From assembly GCA_015487645.1 (NCBI GenBank), contig WFPH01000003.1, forward strand, positions 1 to 14,541: a stretch of 14,541 nt of DNA, written 5' to 3'. Under the pieces are notes generated by a model. It had not been told where the DNA came from. It did no database searches and saw nothing but the letters and a program-made list of their open reading frames with translations. The translations under genes were made by a program, and so were the position numbers. This DNA is from Thermosulfurimonas sp. (GTDB lineage: Bacteria; Desulfobacterota; Thermodesulfobacteria; Thermodesulfobacteriales; Thermodesulfobacteriaceae). Below, in pieces: positions 1 to 6,639 of the stretch. Each line of letters starts with the position of its first letter. Positions within the stretch are counted from its first letter, which is position 1.

Positions 1-2
1 CC

Positions 3-341
3 TTAGCCCATCCCACGGGAAGGCTTCTCGGGGAGCGCGAGGCCTACGCCATTGATATAAAAAAAGTCATTGAAACCGCGGCCCGAAACGGAAAGGCCCT
101 GGAGATAAACGCCTTTTACAACCGCTTGGACTTAAACGACATTCACGCCCGGGCGGCCAAAGAGGCCGGGGTGAAGCTCCTCATCGGGACCGACGCCCAT
201 ATTGCCGACCAGATGGCCCAGATCCCGCTGGGGGTGGCCGTGGCCCGCAGGGCTTGGTGCGAGAGGGAAGATGTGTTAAATACGCTTAATGTGGAGGAGT
301 TTCTTGCCTGGCTTAAAAAGGTGAGGGAGGGGGCAGGCTGA
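3..341 (+). CDS. polX: DNA polymerase X family protein, C-terminal PHP-domain fragment (5' end outside window)
   Basis: This is the last 112 codons of a gene that begins before the window; the frame is open from base 3 to a TGA at 339-341. The visible protein has LAHPTGRLLG, then ALEINAFYNRLDLND, then LIGTDAHIADQM and a VARRAWCEREDVLNTL tail. These are the last metal-site motifs of the PHP domain that follows the polymerase core in bacterial and archaeal PolX: a His in the HPTGR block, the EIN block, and the Asp and His of TDAH. In that family the PHP domain gives a Mn-dependent 3'-5' exonuclease used in DNA repair. A free-standing PHP phosphatase is the alternative, but the HPTGRLLG and ARRAW/VLNTL blocks are typical of PolX. 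The stop shares one base with the next start (TGATG), so translation is probably coupled. Confidence 0.85.
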   Translation, partial: LAHPTGRLLGEREAYAIDIKKVIETAARNGKALEINAFYNRLDLNDIHARAAKEAGVKLLIGTDAHIADQMAQIPLGVAVARRAWCEREDVLNTLNVEEFLAWLKKVREGAG

Positions 342-619
342 TGGCCCAAAAACGGGTCCATGTTTTCATCTCCGGAAAGGTACAGGGGGTGTGGTTCCGC
401 TCCTACACCAAGAAAGAGGCCGACCGGCTGGGGGTTAAGGGCTGGGTGAGGAACCTTCCCGACGGCCGCGTGGAGGCCGTTTTTGAGGGAGAGGAGGAGG
501 CCGTGGAGGCCATGGTGCGGTGGTGTCACGAGGGCTCTCCGCTCTCCCGGGTCACCGGGGTTGAGGCCCACGAGGAACCCTACACCGGGGAATTTAAGGA
601 TTTCACCATAAGGTATTGA
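341..619 (+). CDS. acyP: Acylphosphatase
   Basis: This 92-residue protein has the normal acylphosphatase length. The N-terminal block GKVQGVWFR carries the phosphate-binding loop and catalytic Arg (about residue 21). GWVRNLPDGRVEAVFEG carries the catalytic Asn (about residue 38). SPLSRVTGVE is the usual region before the last strand. The family hydrolyses carboxyl-phosphate bonds in acyl phosphates such as acetyl phosphate or carbamoyl phosphate in the cytoplasm. Its real cellular role is often unclear, but it is common in thermophiles. The ATG overlaps the polX stop by one base, and the next gene begins 3 bases after its own stop, so it lies in an operon-like run. Confidence 0.95.
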   Translation: MAQKRVHVFISGKVQGVWFRSYTKKEADRLGVKGWVRNLPDGRVEAVFEGEEEAVEAMVRWCHEGSPLSRVTGVEAHEEPYTGEFKDFTIRY

Positions 620-622
620 GAA

Positions 623-1759
623 ATGATCGATCCCGAAAGGCTGAAACTGGAATTTCTGACGCTAGCGGCCATAGATAGCCCCTCCACCAATGAGAGAGAG
701 TTGGCCCAACATCTGGTCTCGGTCTTCGAGGCTTTGGGAGGGGAATGTTTCTTCGACCATTCCGCGGTCTACAGCCGTTCGAACACGGGCAACCTCATCG
801 TAAGGCTCCCGGGCCGAAGCGATCTCCCGCCCATTCTGCTTTCGGCTCACCTTGATACTGTAGAACCCACTCCGGATGTCAGGCCGGTGGAGGAAGAGGG
901 TCTCATCCGAAACGAGAAGGCCGGGCTTATCGGGGCCGACGACAAAAGCGGGATCGCCGTCATTATCGAGCTCGTAAGGGCCCTCAAAGAGTCCGGCAAA
1001 CCCCATCCTCCGCTGGAGGTGGTCTTCACCACCTGTGAGGAAATCGGTCTTTTCGGGGCCCGATACCTTGACTACAAGTTATTGAAAGCCCGCATGGGTT
1101 ACATTCTGGATTCCGAAGACCCGCGGCAGGTCATCCTACAGGCCCCGGAGGCCATCAAGTTTGAGCTCAAAGTCCTTGGGAGAGCGGCCCACACAGGGCT
1201 TGAACCGGAGAAGGGTTTGAACGCCATCAAGCTGGCGGCCAGGGCCTTGAACCGGCTACCTACCGGACGCATCGACGAGGAGACCACCCTCAACTTCGGC
1301 ACCATCCAGGGCGGGAAGGCCACGAATATCGTACCCGAGGAGGTCACCATCCAGGGCGAAATCCGCAGCCACAATCTGGAAAAGATCGAAAGCCTCTGGC
1401 AGGAGATCACGCGGGTCTTCGAGGATACTTGTTCCCCTCAGGAACCGGATGGACGACCGGCCTTCTCCGCCAAAAGGGAGGAGATGTTCCCCCAGTTTCG
1501 AGTACCAAAGGACCACCCGGTGGTGAAACTGCTAGAGAAAGCGGCCGAAAATCTGGGTCTTGAACTCCGCTATACGAAAAGCGAGGGGGGTTCGGATGCC
1601 AATATCTTCAACCGTAACGGCATCACCTGTGTAATCCTGGGAACGGGTATGCGCCGGGTTCATTCCCCGGAGGAATACCTGGTGGTGGAAGACATGGTTC
1701 TCTGTGCACGGCTCCTCTATGAAGCCCTTCTTCAGGCCGGTACGGGCACTCTTTCTTAA
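623..1759 (+). CDS. M20 family metallopeptidase, PepT-like
   Basis: This is a 378-residue zinc peptidase of family M20, closest in appearance to the PepT-like (tripeptidase-like) group. The metal-site motifs are in order: SAHLDTVEP (His76, Asp78), GADDKSGIAV (bridging Asp near 106), TTCEEIGLFGA (catalytic Glu139 and metal Glu140), YILDSEDP (Asp near 163) and a C-terminal RVHSPEEY (His). The middle block, with AAHTGLEPEKGLNAI and FGTIQGGKATNIVPEEV, matches the M20 dimerisation domain. The expected role is cytoplasmic di- or tripeptide breakdown. Other M20 activities, such as deacylation or carboxypeptidase action, cannot be excluded from sequence. It starts 3 bases after the acylphosphatase stop with only a weak AAGG-like ribosome site, and its 3' end overlaps the next gene. 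Confidence 0.9.
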   Translation: MIDPERLKLEFLTLAAIDSPSTNERELAQHLVSVFEALGGECFFDHSAVYSRSNTGNLIVRLPGRSDLPPILLSAHLDTVEPTPDVRPVEEEGLIRNEKAGLIGADDKSGIAVIIELVRALKESGKPHPPLEVVFTTCEEIGLFGARYLDYKLLKARMGYILDSEDPRQVILQAPEAIKFELKVLGRAAHTGLEPEKGLNAIKLAARALNRLPTGRIDEETTLNFGTIQGGKATNIVPEEVTIQGEIRSHNLEKIESLWQEITRVFEDTCSPQEPDGRPAFSAKREEMFPQFRVPKDHPVVKLLEKAAENLGLELRYTKSEGGSDANIFNRNGITCVILGTGMRRVHSPEEYLVVEDMVLCARLLYEALLQAGTGTLS

Positions 1760-2420
1760 CCTTGCAGGATTCCTTTTCCCGGAGTACTGCCGTCTTTGTG
1801 AAAGGTTCCTCCCTCGCGGAGGCTTTCTTTGCCCGGAGTGCGAAAGGAAACTCCCTTTGAATCGTAACCGGTGTCCGGTTTGCGCCAGACCTTATCCGAA
1901 AGAAATCCCTCCCCATCCCTGCGGAAGCTGTCTTTCACCGCGGGCCTTCGACCGAGTTCTGGCCCCCTTCCGATACGAACCCCCGCTCAACGAATGGCTC
2001 AAGGCCCTCAAGTTCGGTCAGGATTTCACCTTGGCCCGGAACCTTGGTGGACTCCTCCGGAGGCACCTTCCGGAAAATCTCTCCTGGGACCTGGTGGTGC
2101 CGGTCCCCCTGGGAAGGCGGAGATTGCGCCAGAGGGGGTTTAACCAGAGTGCGCTCCTGGCCCGTTTCGCCTTCGGAAAATATACCGAGGTCCTCGAGCG
2201 AGTGCGTGAGACCCGGCCCCAGAGCGAACTTTCAGAAAAGGAGCGTTTCCGAAACATAAAGAACGCTTTTAAAGTGAAGGCCGGAAAGAATCTCGCGGAC
2301 AAGCGGATCCTCCTGGTAGACGATGTACTGACCACCGGAGCCACGGCTGAGGAGTGCGCCCGGGTGCTTCGTGCCGCCGGTGCCCGAGAGGTCACCGTAG
2401 CCGTCCTTGCCCGGGCATAG
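1719..2420 (+). CDS. comF: ComF family protein (zinc-finger plus phosphoribosyltransferase domain)
   Basis: From the ATG at 1719 the protein has 233 residues. Four Cys pairs (C24/C27, C38/C41, C52/C55, C68/C71) form the N-terminal zinc-binding part usual in ComF/GntX proteins. A type I phosphoribosyltransferase domain follows, with VPVPLGRRRLRQRGFNQS (130-144) and the PRPP-binding motif ILLVDDVLTTGAT (197-209). ComF is needed for DNA uptake in naturally competent bacteria, and the E. coli relative GntX is linked to DNA use as a nutrient. Its substrate is not settled. An upstream GTG at 1704 is in frame, but the ATG puts FLFPEYC at the normal distance from the N terminus. The gene overlaps the M20 peptidase end by 41 bases. 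No other competence gene is in view, so a competence role is only inferred. Confidence 0.88.
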   Translation: MKPFFRPVRALFLNLAGFLFPEYCRLCERFLPRGGFLCPECERKLPLNRNRCPVCARPYPKEIPPHPCGSCLSPRAFDRVLAPFRYEPPLNEWLKALKFGQDFTLARNLGGLLRRHLPENLSWDLVVPVPLGRRRLRQRGFNQSALLARFAFGKYTEVLERVRETRPQSELSEKERFRNIKNAFKVKAGKNLADKRILLVDDVLTTGATAEECARVLRAAGAREVTVAVLARA

Positions 2421-2451
2421 GTTGGGGTGGTATCTTTAAAAAAAGGTAGGC

Positions 2452-2458
2452 GGGAGGA
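2452..2458 (+). promoter_or_regulatory. Ribosome binding site of the vapB-like gene
   Basis: GGGAGGA lies 8 bases before the ATG at 2467. It sets this ATG as the start rather than the out-of-frame ATG at 2460. The 46-bp gap after comF shows no convincing -35/-10 pair. Confidence 0.75.
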
Positions 2459-2466
2459 TATGTTTC

Positions 2467-2718
2467 ATGGAGAAAATTTGTAAAATATCTGCCAAGGGTG
2501 AAATAGTAATTCCGGTAGAGATACGCAAAAAACTCGGTCTGAAAGGCGAAAATCAAGTAAGAATACGATTAAAAAAAGGAAAAATTATCATTGAACCAAG
2601 GAAAGATGTAATAGACACATTATATGGTAAATGGAAAGATAAATCGCTAACACACATTCTTCTTGAAGAGCGATACAGGGATAGAAAAGTTGAACAGAAA
2701 AAGATTTGTTCTAGATAG
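2467..2718 (+). CDS. VapB-type antitoxin, AbrB/MazE/SpoVT fold
   Basis: This 83-residue protein has the swapped-hairpin AbrB fold at its N terminus: KISAKGEIVIPVEIRKKLGLK, then VRIRLKKGKIIIEP. That domain binds operator DNA as a dimer in VapB, MazE and SpoVT proteins. The C-terminal part (about residues 47-83) is charged and probably wraps the toxin. It is followed by a PIN-domain toxin in an overlapping frame, the standard antitoxin-toxin order. The antitoxin presumably neutralises the toxin and represses its own promoter, but no clear operator could be picked out in the short upstream gap. Its base composition is far more AT-rich than the flanking genes, which points to horizontal acquisition. 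Confidence 0.85.
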   Translation: MEKICKISAKGEIVIPVEIRKKLGLKGENQVRIRLKKGKIIIEPRKDVIDTLYGKWKDKSLTHILLEERYRDRKVEQKKICSR

Positions 2719-3094
2719 TTACGCAATCTTAGCTTTCTTTCAAAAAAAAGCCGGAAGTGATGTAGTATATGATCTTTTTAAAAAAGCTTTATCTCAAAAA
2801 GTGCTCCTTTTTCTTTCTATTATAAATTTAGGAGAAATTTTTTACATTACCGCTAAGAGATTAAGTCTTTCAGAAGCCAAAGAGATAACAAATGACATTC
2901 AATCTTTACCCATCCAAATAGAAGAAGCTCCTTTTGACCGTGTACTCAAAGCGGCGGAAATAAAAGCTTCTTATCCTCTTTCGTATGCCGACTCCTTTGC
3001 GGCAGCTTTGGCCGAGGAACTGGAGGCCACTCTGATTACCGGAGATCCAGAGTTTAAATCTCTTGGAGATCGCATCTCCATTCTCTGGCTTTAG
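2690..3094 (+). CDS. VapC-type toxin, PIN-domain ribonuclease
   Basis: This is a 134-residue PIN-domain protein when started at the TTG at 2690. The four acidic active-site positions are present: Asp9 (FVLDSYAILAFF), Glu49 (INLGEIFYI), Asp101 (LSYADSFAAALA) and Asp119 (LITGDPEFKSL). VapC toxins are Mg-dependent RNases that usually cut tRNA anticodon loops or rRNA. An in-frame TTG at 2663 would add nine residues. I prefer 2690 because it starts close to the first strand, as VapC proteins do, and has an AGGGA element about 10 bases upstream. The gene overlaps the antitoxin by 29 bases. Bases 2761-2880 are about 27% GC by hand count, while 3001-3060 reach about 53%, so the gene is mosaic in composition. 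Confidence 0.87.
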   Translation: MNRKRFVLDSYAILAFFQKKAGSDVVYDLFKKALSQKVLLFLSIINLGEIFYITAKRLSLSEAKEITNDIQSLPIQIEEAPFDRVLKAAEIKASYPLSYADSFAAALAEELEATLITGDPEFKSLGDRISILWL

Positions 3095-3096
3095 AC

Positions 3097-4341
3097 ATGA
3101 AAGTCTCTCTTATCCAGTATCGCGTGGTTCCTGGGGCGGGGAAAGAAAACCTTGAAAGGTTTCTTGCGCTGGCCGAGAGGGCCCCTGGGGAATGGCTCGT
3201 GGCCCCGGAACTGGCTTTAACCGGCTATGCTCCCTTTAGGCGGGACGAGGCCCTGGGGCTCCTTGAGGAGCTTCGCCGGGCTTTTGGGGCCTCTGGAAAG
3301 AAACTCCTTTTCGGACATCCGGTATGGCGCGGGGATCAAGTCTTTAACGGGGTTTATCTCCTTTCCGGGGAAAGGCTCGCGCTTGTTGCGGAAAAGCGGG
3401 CCCTTTTCCCAGGGCTTGACGCCGGGGCCGGTTTTTCTCCGGGAAGGATCTCTGAGATCTTTGAGCTCGGAGACGACCTTTGTGGAGGGGTACTACTTTG
3501 CTACGAGCTGCGGTTTCCGGAGCTTGCAAGAAGACTCGTCTCGCGGGGAGCGGGGGTCCTCTTGGTGCTGGCTCAGTGGCCCGAAAGCCGGAGGGAGCAC
3601 CTTTTGTTTTTAGCCCGGGCCCGGGCCGTGGAAAACCAGGTCTTCGTGGTGGTGGCAAACGCCCTGGGACGGGCGGGAGAAGCGGAACTTTCCGGAGAAA
3701 GCCTGGTGGTTTCCCCCCGGGGAGAGATCCTGGCCTACGCCGGAAGGGAGGAGACCGTCCTTACCGTGGAGCTTAATCCTGAGGAACTTACCGCCTCCCG
3801 CAGGCTCTTTAACACCTCGACCTTACCGCCTCCGATTCCGCCCGAGGAAAAGATAAAAACCCTTCCCGAGATCCTTTCCGAGGTCTCCCGGAGACGGCGA
3901 CTTGGACACCGGATGGTCTTCACCAACGGCTGCTTCGATATCCTGCACGCCGGACACGTGAGCTATCTATCCGAGGCACGCAAGCTGGGCGATTTCCTGG
4001 TGGTAGGACTGAACTCGGACGCCTCGGTAAAGCGTCTCAAAGGGCCGGAAAGACCGGTAAATCCTCAGGAAGAGCGGGCCCTGGTGCTGGCCTCTCTGGC
4101 CTGCGTAGACTACGTGGTGATCTTCGAGGAAGACACTCCCGAAACCCTCATCCGGGCCCTCTCTCCGGAGGTTTTGGTCAAAGGGGCCGACTGGCCGGAA
4201 GACAAGATCGTGGGGGCGGATTATGTGAAGGCGCAAGGAGGACGGGTGGTGCGTCTTCCCTTTCGGTTTCAGGTCTCCACCACCCGGATCATTGAGCGGA
4301 TAAGACGGCCTGGTAGCCCAGATCGAAAGCCCGCAGATTGA
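3097..4341 (+). CDS. Fusion protein: carbon-nitrogen hydrolase (nitrilase superfamily) + RfaE2/HldE-C-like nucleotidyltransferase
   Basis: One 414-residue frame carries two domains. Residues 1-230 are a carbon-nitrogen hydrolase with the catalytic Glu38 (VAPELALTGY), Lys100 (AEKRALFPG) and Cys135 (LLCYELRFPEL), so it should cut an amide or nitrile. Its closest general type is the omega-amidase/Nit group, but the substrate cannot be told. A Pro-rich linker (about 240-252, TSTLPPPIPPEE) leads to residues 258-403, which match the adenylyltransferase domain of HldE/RfaE2: MVFTNGCFDILHAGHVSYL with the HxGH motif at 284-287, GLNSDASVKRLKG, and FQVSTTRIIERI. That domain charges heptose-1-phosphate to ADP-heptose for lipopolysaccharide. 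The gene starts 2 bases after vapC stops and has no clear Shine-Dalgarno, so it may rely on coupling. Its 3' end overlaps iorB by 53 bases on the other strand. The join could be true or an artefact, but both domains are intact in one frame. Confidence 0.87.
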   Translation: MKVSLIQYRVVPGAGKENLERFLALAERAPGEWLVAPELALTGYAPFRRDEALGLLEELRRAFGASGKKLLFGHPVWRGDQVFNGVYLLSGERLALVAEKRALFPGLDAGAGFSPGRISEIFELGDDLCGGVLLCYELRFPELARRLVSRGAGVLLVLAQWPESRREHLLFLARARAVENQVFVVVANALGRAGEAELSGESLVVSPRGEILAYAGREETVLTVELNPEELTASRRLFNTSTLPPPIPPEEKIKTLPEILSEVSRRRRLGHRMVFTNGCFDILHAGHVSYLSEARKLGDFLVVGLNSDASVKRLKGPERPVNPQEERALVLASLACVDYVVIFEEDTPETLIRALSPEVLVKGADWPEDKIVGADYVKAQGGRVVRLPFRFQVSTTRIIERIRRPGSPDRKPAD

Positions 4342-4888
4342 GATCGAGATAAGCGGGCCTGACGACCTTCTTCAGGGCCTCGATAAAGGCCTCCCTGGGT
4401 AGCGGAAGAGTTCTCGAGGCCGCAAGCGCTCCGAGAAGGACTACGTTCAGGGCCCTGGACGAACCGGCCTCCCGGGCCAGGGCCTCCCCGGAAAGAAGAT
4501 ACACCCGGGGAAGGACCGTGCGCAACTTCTCCAGAAGGGGCGGAAGATCAGGATAAGTGGCCAGTCCGTCTTTTACGATCTGGGGCACAATGGGGTCCGT
4601 GCTCACGATGGCCGTGGCCTCCCTGCGACAACGGGAAAGCGCCCGCAGGGCCTCCACCGGCTCAAGCCCTACCAGAACATCCGCTTCCCCCGGCGAAATA
4701 TAAGGACTCTTAACTTCTCCCAGAACGATGTTAGTTTCCACCACCCCGCCCCGCTGAGCCATGCCGTGGACCTCGCTCATGGCCACCTGGTAGCCCTCAG
4801 CCAGGGCGGCCTCTCCGAGCACCCGCGAAAAAAGGAGGATACCCTGTCCCCCTACTCCCACCGCGAGAATCCGGTAACCCTCAGCCAT
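4289..4888 (-). CDS. iorB: Indolepyruvate:ferredoxin oxidoreductase, beta subunit
   Basis: This 199-residue protein is the gamma-type domain of 2-oxoacid oxidoreductases, normal in size for IorB. The N-terminal GVGGQGILLFSRVLGEAAL motif and the MSEVHGMAQRGGVVETNI block are family signatures. Together with IorA it forms the enzyme that decarboxylates indolepyruvate, phenylpyruvate or similar aryl 2-oxo acids to acyl-CoA, with ferredoxin as electron acceptor, in the cytoplasm. A strong AGGAGGA (4893-4899) overlaps the iorA stop codon and sits 4 bases before the ATG, so the two subunits should be made in a coupled way. The stop lies inside the 3' end of the convergent nitrilase-RfaE2 gene. Confidence 0.93.
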   Translation of the reverse strand: MAEGYRILAVGVGGQGILLFSRVLGEAALAEGYQVAMSEVHGMAQRGGVVETNIVLGEVKSPYISPGEADVLVGLEPVEALRALSRCRREATAIVSTDPIVPQIVKDGLATYPDLPPLLEKLRTVLPRVYLLSGEALAREAGSSRALNVVLLGALAASRTLPLPREAFIEALKKVVRPAYLDLNLRAFDLGYQAVLSAQ

Positions 4889-4897
4889 CGCGTCCTC

Positions 4898-6583
4898 CTA
4901 GCCCTTGAATTTAGCCCGGTAAAGCACACAGGGGGCCTTGGCCACGATCACCCCCAGTTTTCCGGAGGAAAGAAGGGGTCTTATGGCCTCCGCGGCTTCT
5001 TTCTTCTTATAAGGATTGATCTCCACCGTGGGGATCCCCAGGCCCTCGCAGAACTTCGTGATGGAGATCACAGGTTTATCCTTAAGGGGCTCCGGCCTCA
5101 GCTCCTGAGAGGGCACGGGCTGATGGCCGGTCATGGCCGTGGTGTCGTTGTCGAGCACCACTAAGGTAAAGCGATGTCCCTGGTAAAGGGCGTTTATGAG
5201 CGGGGGGATGCCGGCATGAAAGAAGGTGGAATCTCCGATAAAGGCCACGATCCGCTGGTCGGTGGCTACCGAAAAACCACAGGAGGACCCTACGCTTGAG
5301 CCCATACAGAGGAGGTAATCGGCCATCTTCAGAGGGGGCAGAAGCCCGAGGGTATAACAGCCGATATCCGTAGGATAGACCGTGTTTTCTTCTTCACCGA
5401 GTTCTTTGAGGACCTCTTTGACCACCCGGTAGGTCTCCCGGTGCGGACAGCCCGGACACAGGGTGGGTGGACGCGGAGGAAGCTCCGGAATCCAGGAGGT
5501 GTCCGGGGCCTCCGGAGGCCGATAGTCCAGTTCAAAGGCCCGGGCCAGGGCCTCCTTGACCAGTCCGGGATGAAACTCGTGGTACCGAGGAAGATACCCC
5601 TCGGCCTTACCCAGCACCTTCACCGAAAGCCCCCTTTCGGCCACCACCACCTTTAGAGCCTCCTCGAGATAGGGCTCGAGTTCCTCCACCACCAGGCACT
5701 TCTCGAGCCCGGAAAGGAATTCCGCGGCCAACTCCCGCGGAAAGGGATGCGTGAAACCGAGAAGGAGAAGAGAGACTTCCTTCTCGATCCCAAGCTCTCG
5801 CACGGCATCCAGCACATAAACCACCGAAACGCCAGAGGCCACCACCCCCACCGGGCCTCTTTTCACCATCCGGTTCCATTCGGAACGGGCCGCCAGTTCC
5901 TCGGCTTCGCGAGCTCTCTCAAGGAGGATCTTGTGTCTCTCCCGGGCTACCGCCGGAACCGGGATCCAGCGTTTGAGATCCTTCTCGAAACGTCCCTTTT
6001 CAAATCGAGTGTAGTCCGCAAGCTCCCCGCAGGTCACCACGCCCCGGGCGTGGGAGACCCGGGTCGTGGTCCGCAGGATCACGGGAAGCTCAAGCCTTTC
6101 CGAAAGCTCAAAGGCGTAAGCCGTCATCCTACGGGCCTCCTCCGGAGTGGCCGGCTCCAGCATGGGCACCCCGGAAAGCCGGGCGTAGTAGCGGTTGTCC
6201 TGTTCGTTCTGGCTGGAATGACAGGAGGGATCGTCCGCGGTCACCACCACCATCCCGGCCTTGACCCCCACGTAGGCCAGGGTGAGAAAGGGGTCCGCGG
6301 CCACGTTGAGGCCCACATGTTTCATGCAGGTAAGCGAGCGCAGTCCGCAAGCCGCCGCGGCCGCCGCAACCTCCATGGCCACCTTTTCGTTCACCGAGAA
6401 CTCGAAGTATAGCCCGAGAAGTTCCCGGGAAAGGGCAAAGAGGTTGTTTCCGATTTCCGAGGAAGGGGTTCCGGGATAGGCCGCGCCCACCCGAAGCCCG
6501 GCCTCGAGAGCCCCTCGCACGATGGCCTCGTTCCCCAGGAGCAGCCTCGAGTCCCCTTTTTTCGGAGCCAGCAGAGGGTGCAT
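4898..6583 (-). CDS. iorA: Indolepyruvate:ferredoxin oxidoreductase, alpha subunit, lacking the C-terminal ferredoxin domain
   Basis: This is a 561-residue catalytic subunit. Residues about 15-180 are the pyrimidine-binding domain (AAYPGTPSSEIGNN; NEKVAMEVAAAAA; LTCMKHVGLNVAADP; TADDPSCHSSQNEQDNR). Residues about 240-350 are the transketolase C-type domain. Residues about 370-560 are the thiamine-pyrophosphate domain, with LCPGCPHRETY (376-379 CPGC, the expected proximal Fe-S ligands), DIGCYTLG, FIGDSTFFHAGIPP and LDNDTTAMTGHQP. Known IorA proteins usually run past 600 residues and end in a two-cluster ferredoxin domain. Here the protein ends after VIVAKAPCVLYRAKFKG and iorB follows 9 bases later, so no Cys-rich tail exists in any frame. 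The start is set by GGGAGG 7 bases upstream (6591-6596). It is transcribed divergently from livK. Confidence 0.93.
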   Translation of the reverse strand: MHPLLAPKKGDSRLLLGNEAIVRGALEAGLRVGAAYPGTPSSEIGNNLFALSRELLGLYFEFSVNEKVAMEVAAAAAACGLRSLTCMKHVGLNVAADPFLTLAYVGVKAGMVVVTADDPSCHSSQNEQDNRYYARLSGVPMLEPATPEEARRMTAYAFELSERLELPVILRTTTRVSHARGVVTCGELADYTRFEKGRFEKDLKRWIPVPAVARERHKILLERAREAEELAARSEWNRMVKRGPVGVVASGVSVVYVLDAVRELGIEKEVSLLLLGFTHPFPRELAAEFLSGLEKCLVVEELEPYLEEALKVVVAERGLSVKVLGKAEGYLPRYHEFHPGLVKEALARAFELDYRPPEAPDTSWIPELPPRPPTLCPGCPHRETYRVVKEVLKELGEEENTVYPTDIGCYTLGLLPPLKMADYLLCMGSSVGSSCGFSVATDQRIVAFIGDSTFFHAGIPPLINALYQGHRFTLVVLDNDTTAMTGHQPVPSQELRPEPLKDKPVISITKFCEGLGIPTVEINPYKKKEAAEAIRPLLSSGKLGVIVAKAPCVLYRAKFKG

Positions 6584-6590
6584 TTCAAAG

Positions 6591-6596
6591 CCTCCC
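6591..6596 (-). promoter_or_regulatory. Ribosome binding site of iorA
   Basis: GGGAGG on the minus strand, 7 bases before the ATG at 6583, supports that start codon. Confidence 0.8.
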
Positions 6597-6610
6597 AGAA
6601 GGTTTGCCCC

Positions 6611-6639
6611 TTTTTAACCGCTAAGAAGCGGTTTGACAA
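6611..6639 (-). promoter_or_regulatory. Predicted sigma70-type promoter of iorAB
   Basis: On the minus strand TTGTCA (6634-6639, 5 of 6 matches to the -35 consensus) is followed after exactly 17 bases by TAAAAA (6611-6616, 4 of 6 matches to the -10). The expected start would be near 6604, giving a leader of about 20 bases that contains the GGGAGG site. The spacer is almost wholly filled by the palindrome at 6616-6633. This is pattern reading only; no transcript data are available. Confidence 0.5.
6616..6633. promoter_or_regulatory. Perfect palindrome in the ior/liv divergent control region, candidate operator
   Basis: AACCGCT-AAGA-AGCGGTT is an exact inverted repeat with 7-bp arms and a 4-base centre. 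It covers the spacer of the predicted iorA promoter and touches the -35 of the predicted livK promoter. It is not followed by a U-tract in either direction, so it is a poor terminator and a better candidate for a dimeric repressor or activator site. No regulator gene is encoded beside it, so the protein that might bind is unknown. Confidence 0.5.

Noticed and set aside
1704..1718. GTG start adding five residues to ComF
   Set aside because: It is in frame, but the ATG at 1719 gives the normal ComF N terminus; the extension has no support.
2421..2466. Possible vapBC promoter or operator in the 46-bp gap after comF
   Set aside because: The A-run and TTTAAA-like bases do not make an acceptable -35/-10 pair at 16-18 spacing, and no inverted repeat stands out.
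5747..6412. A 221-codon open frame on the plus strand inside iorA
   Set aside because: It is antisense to conserved IorA domains; its His/Arg/Gly-rich translation has no recognisable motif and no ribosome site. Long antisense frames are expected in GC-rich genes.
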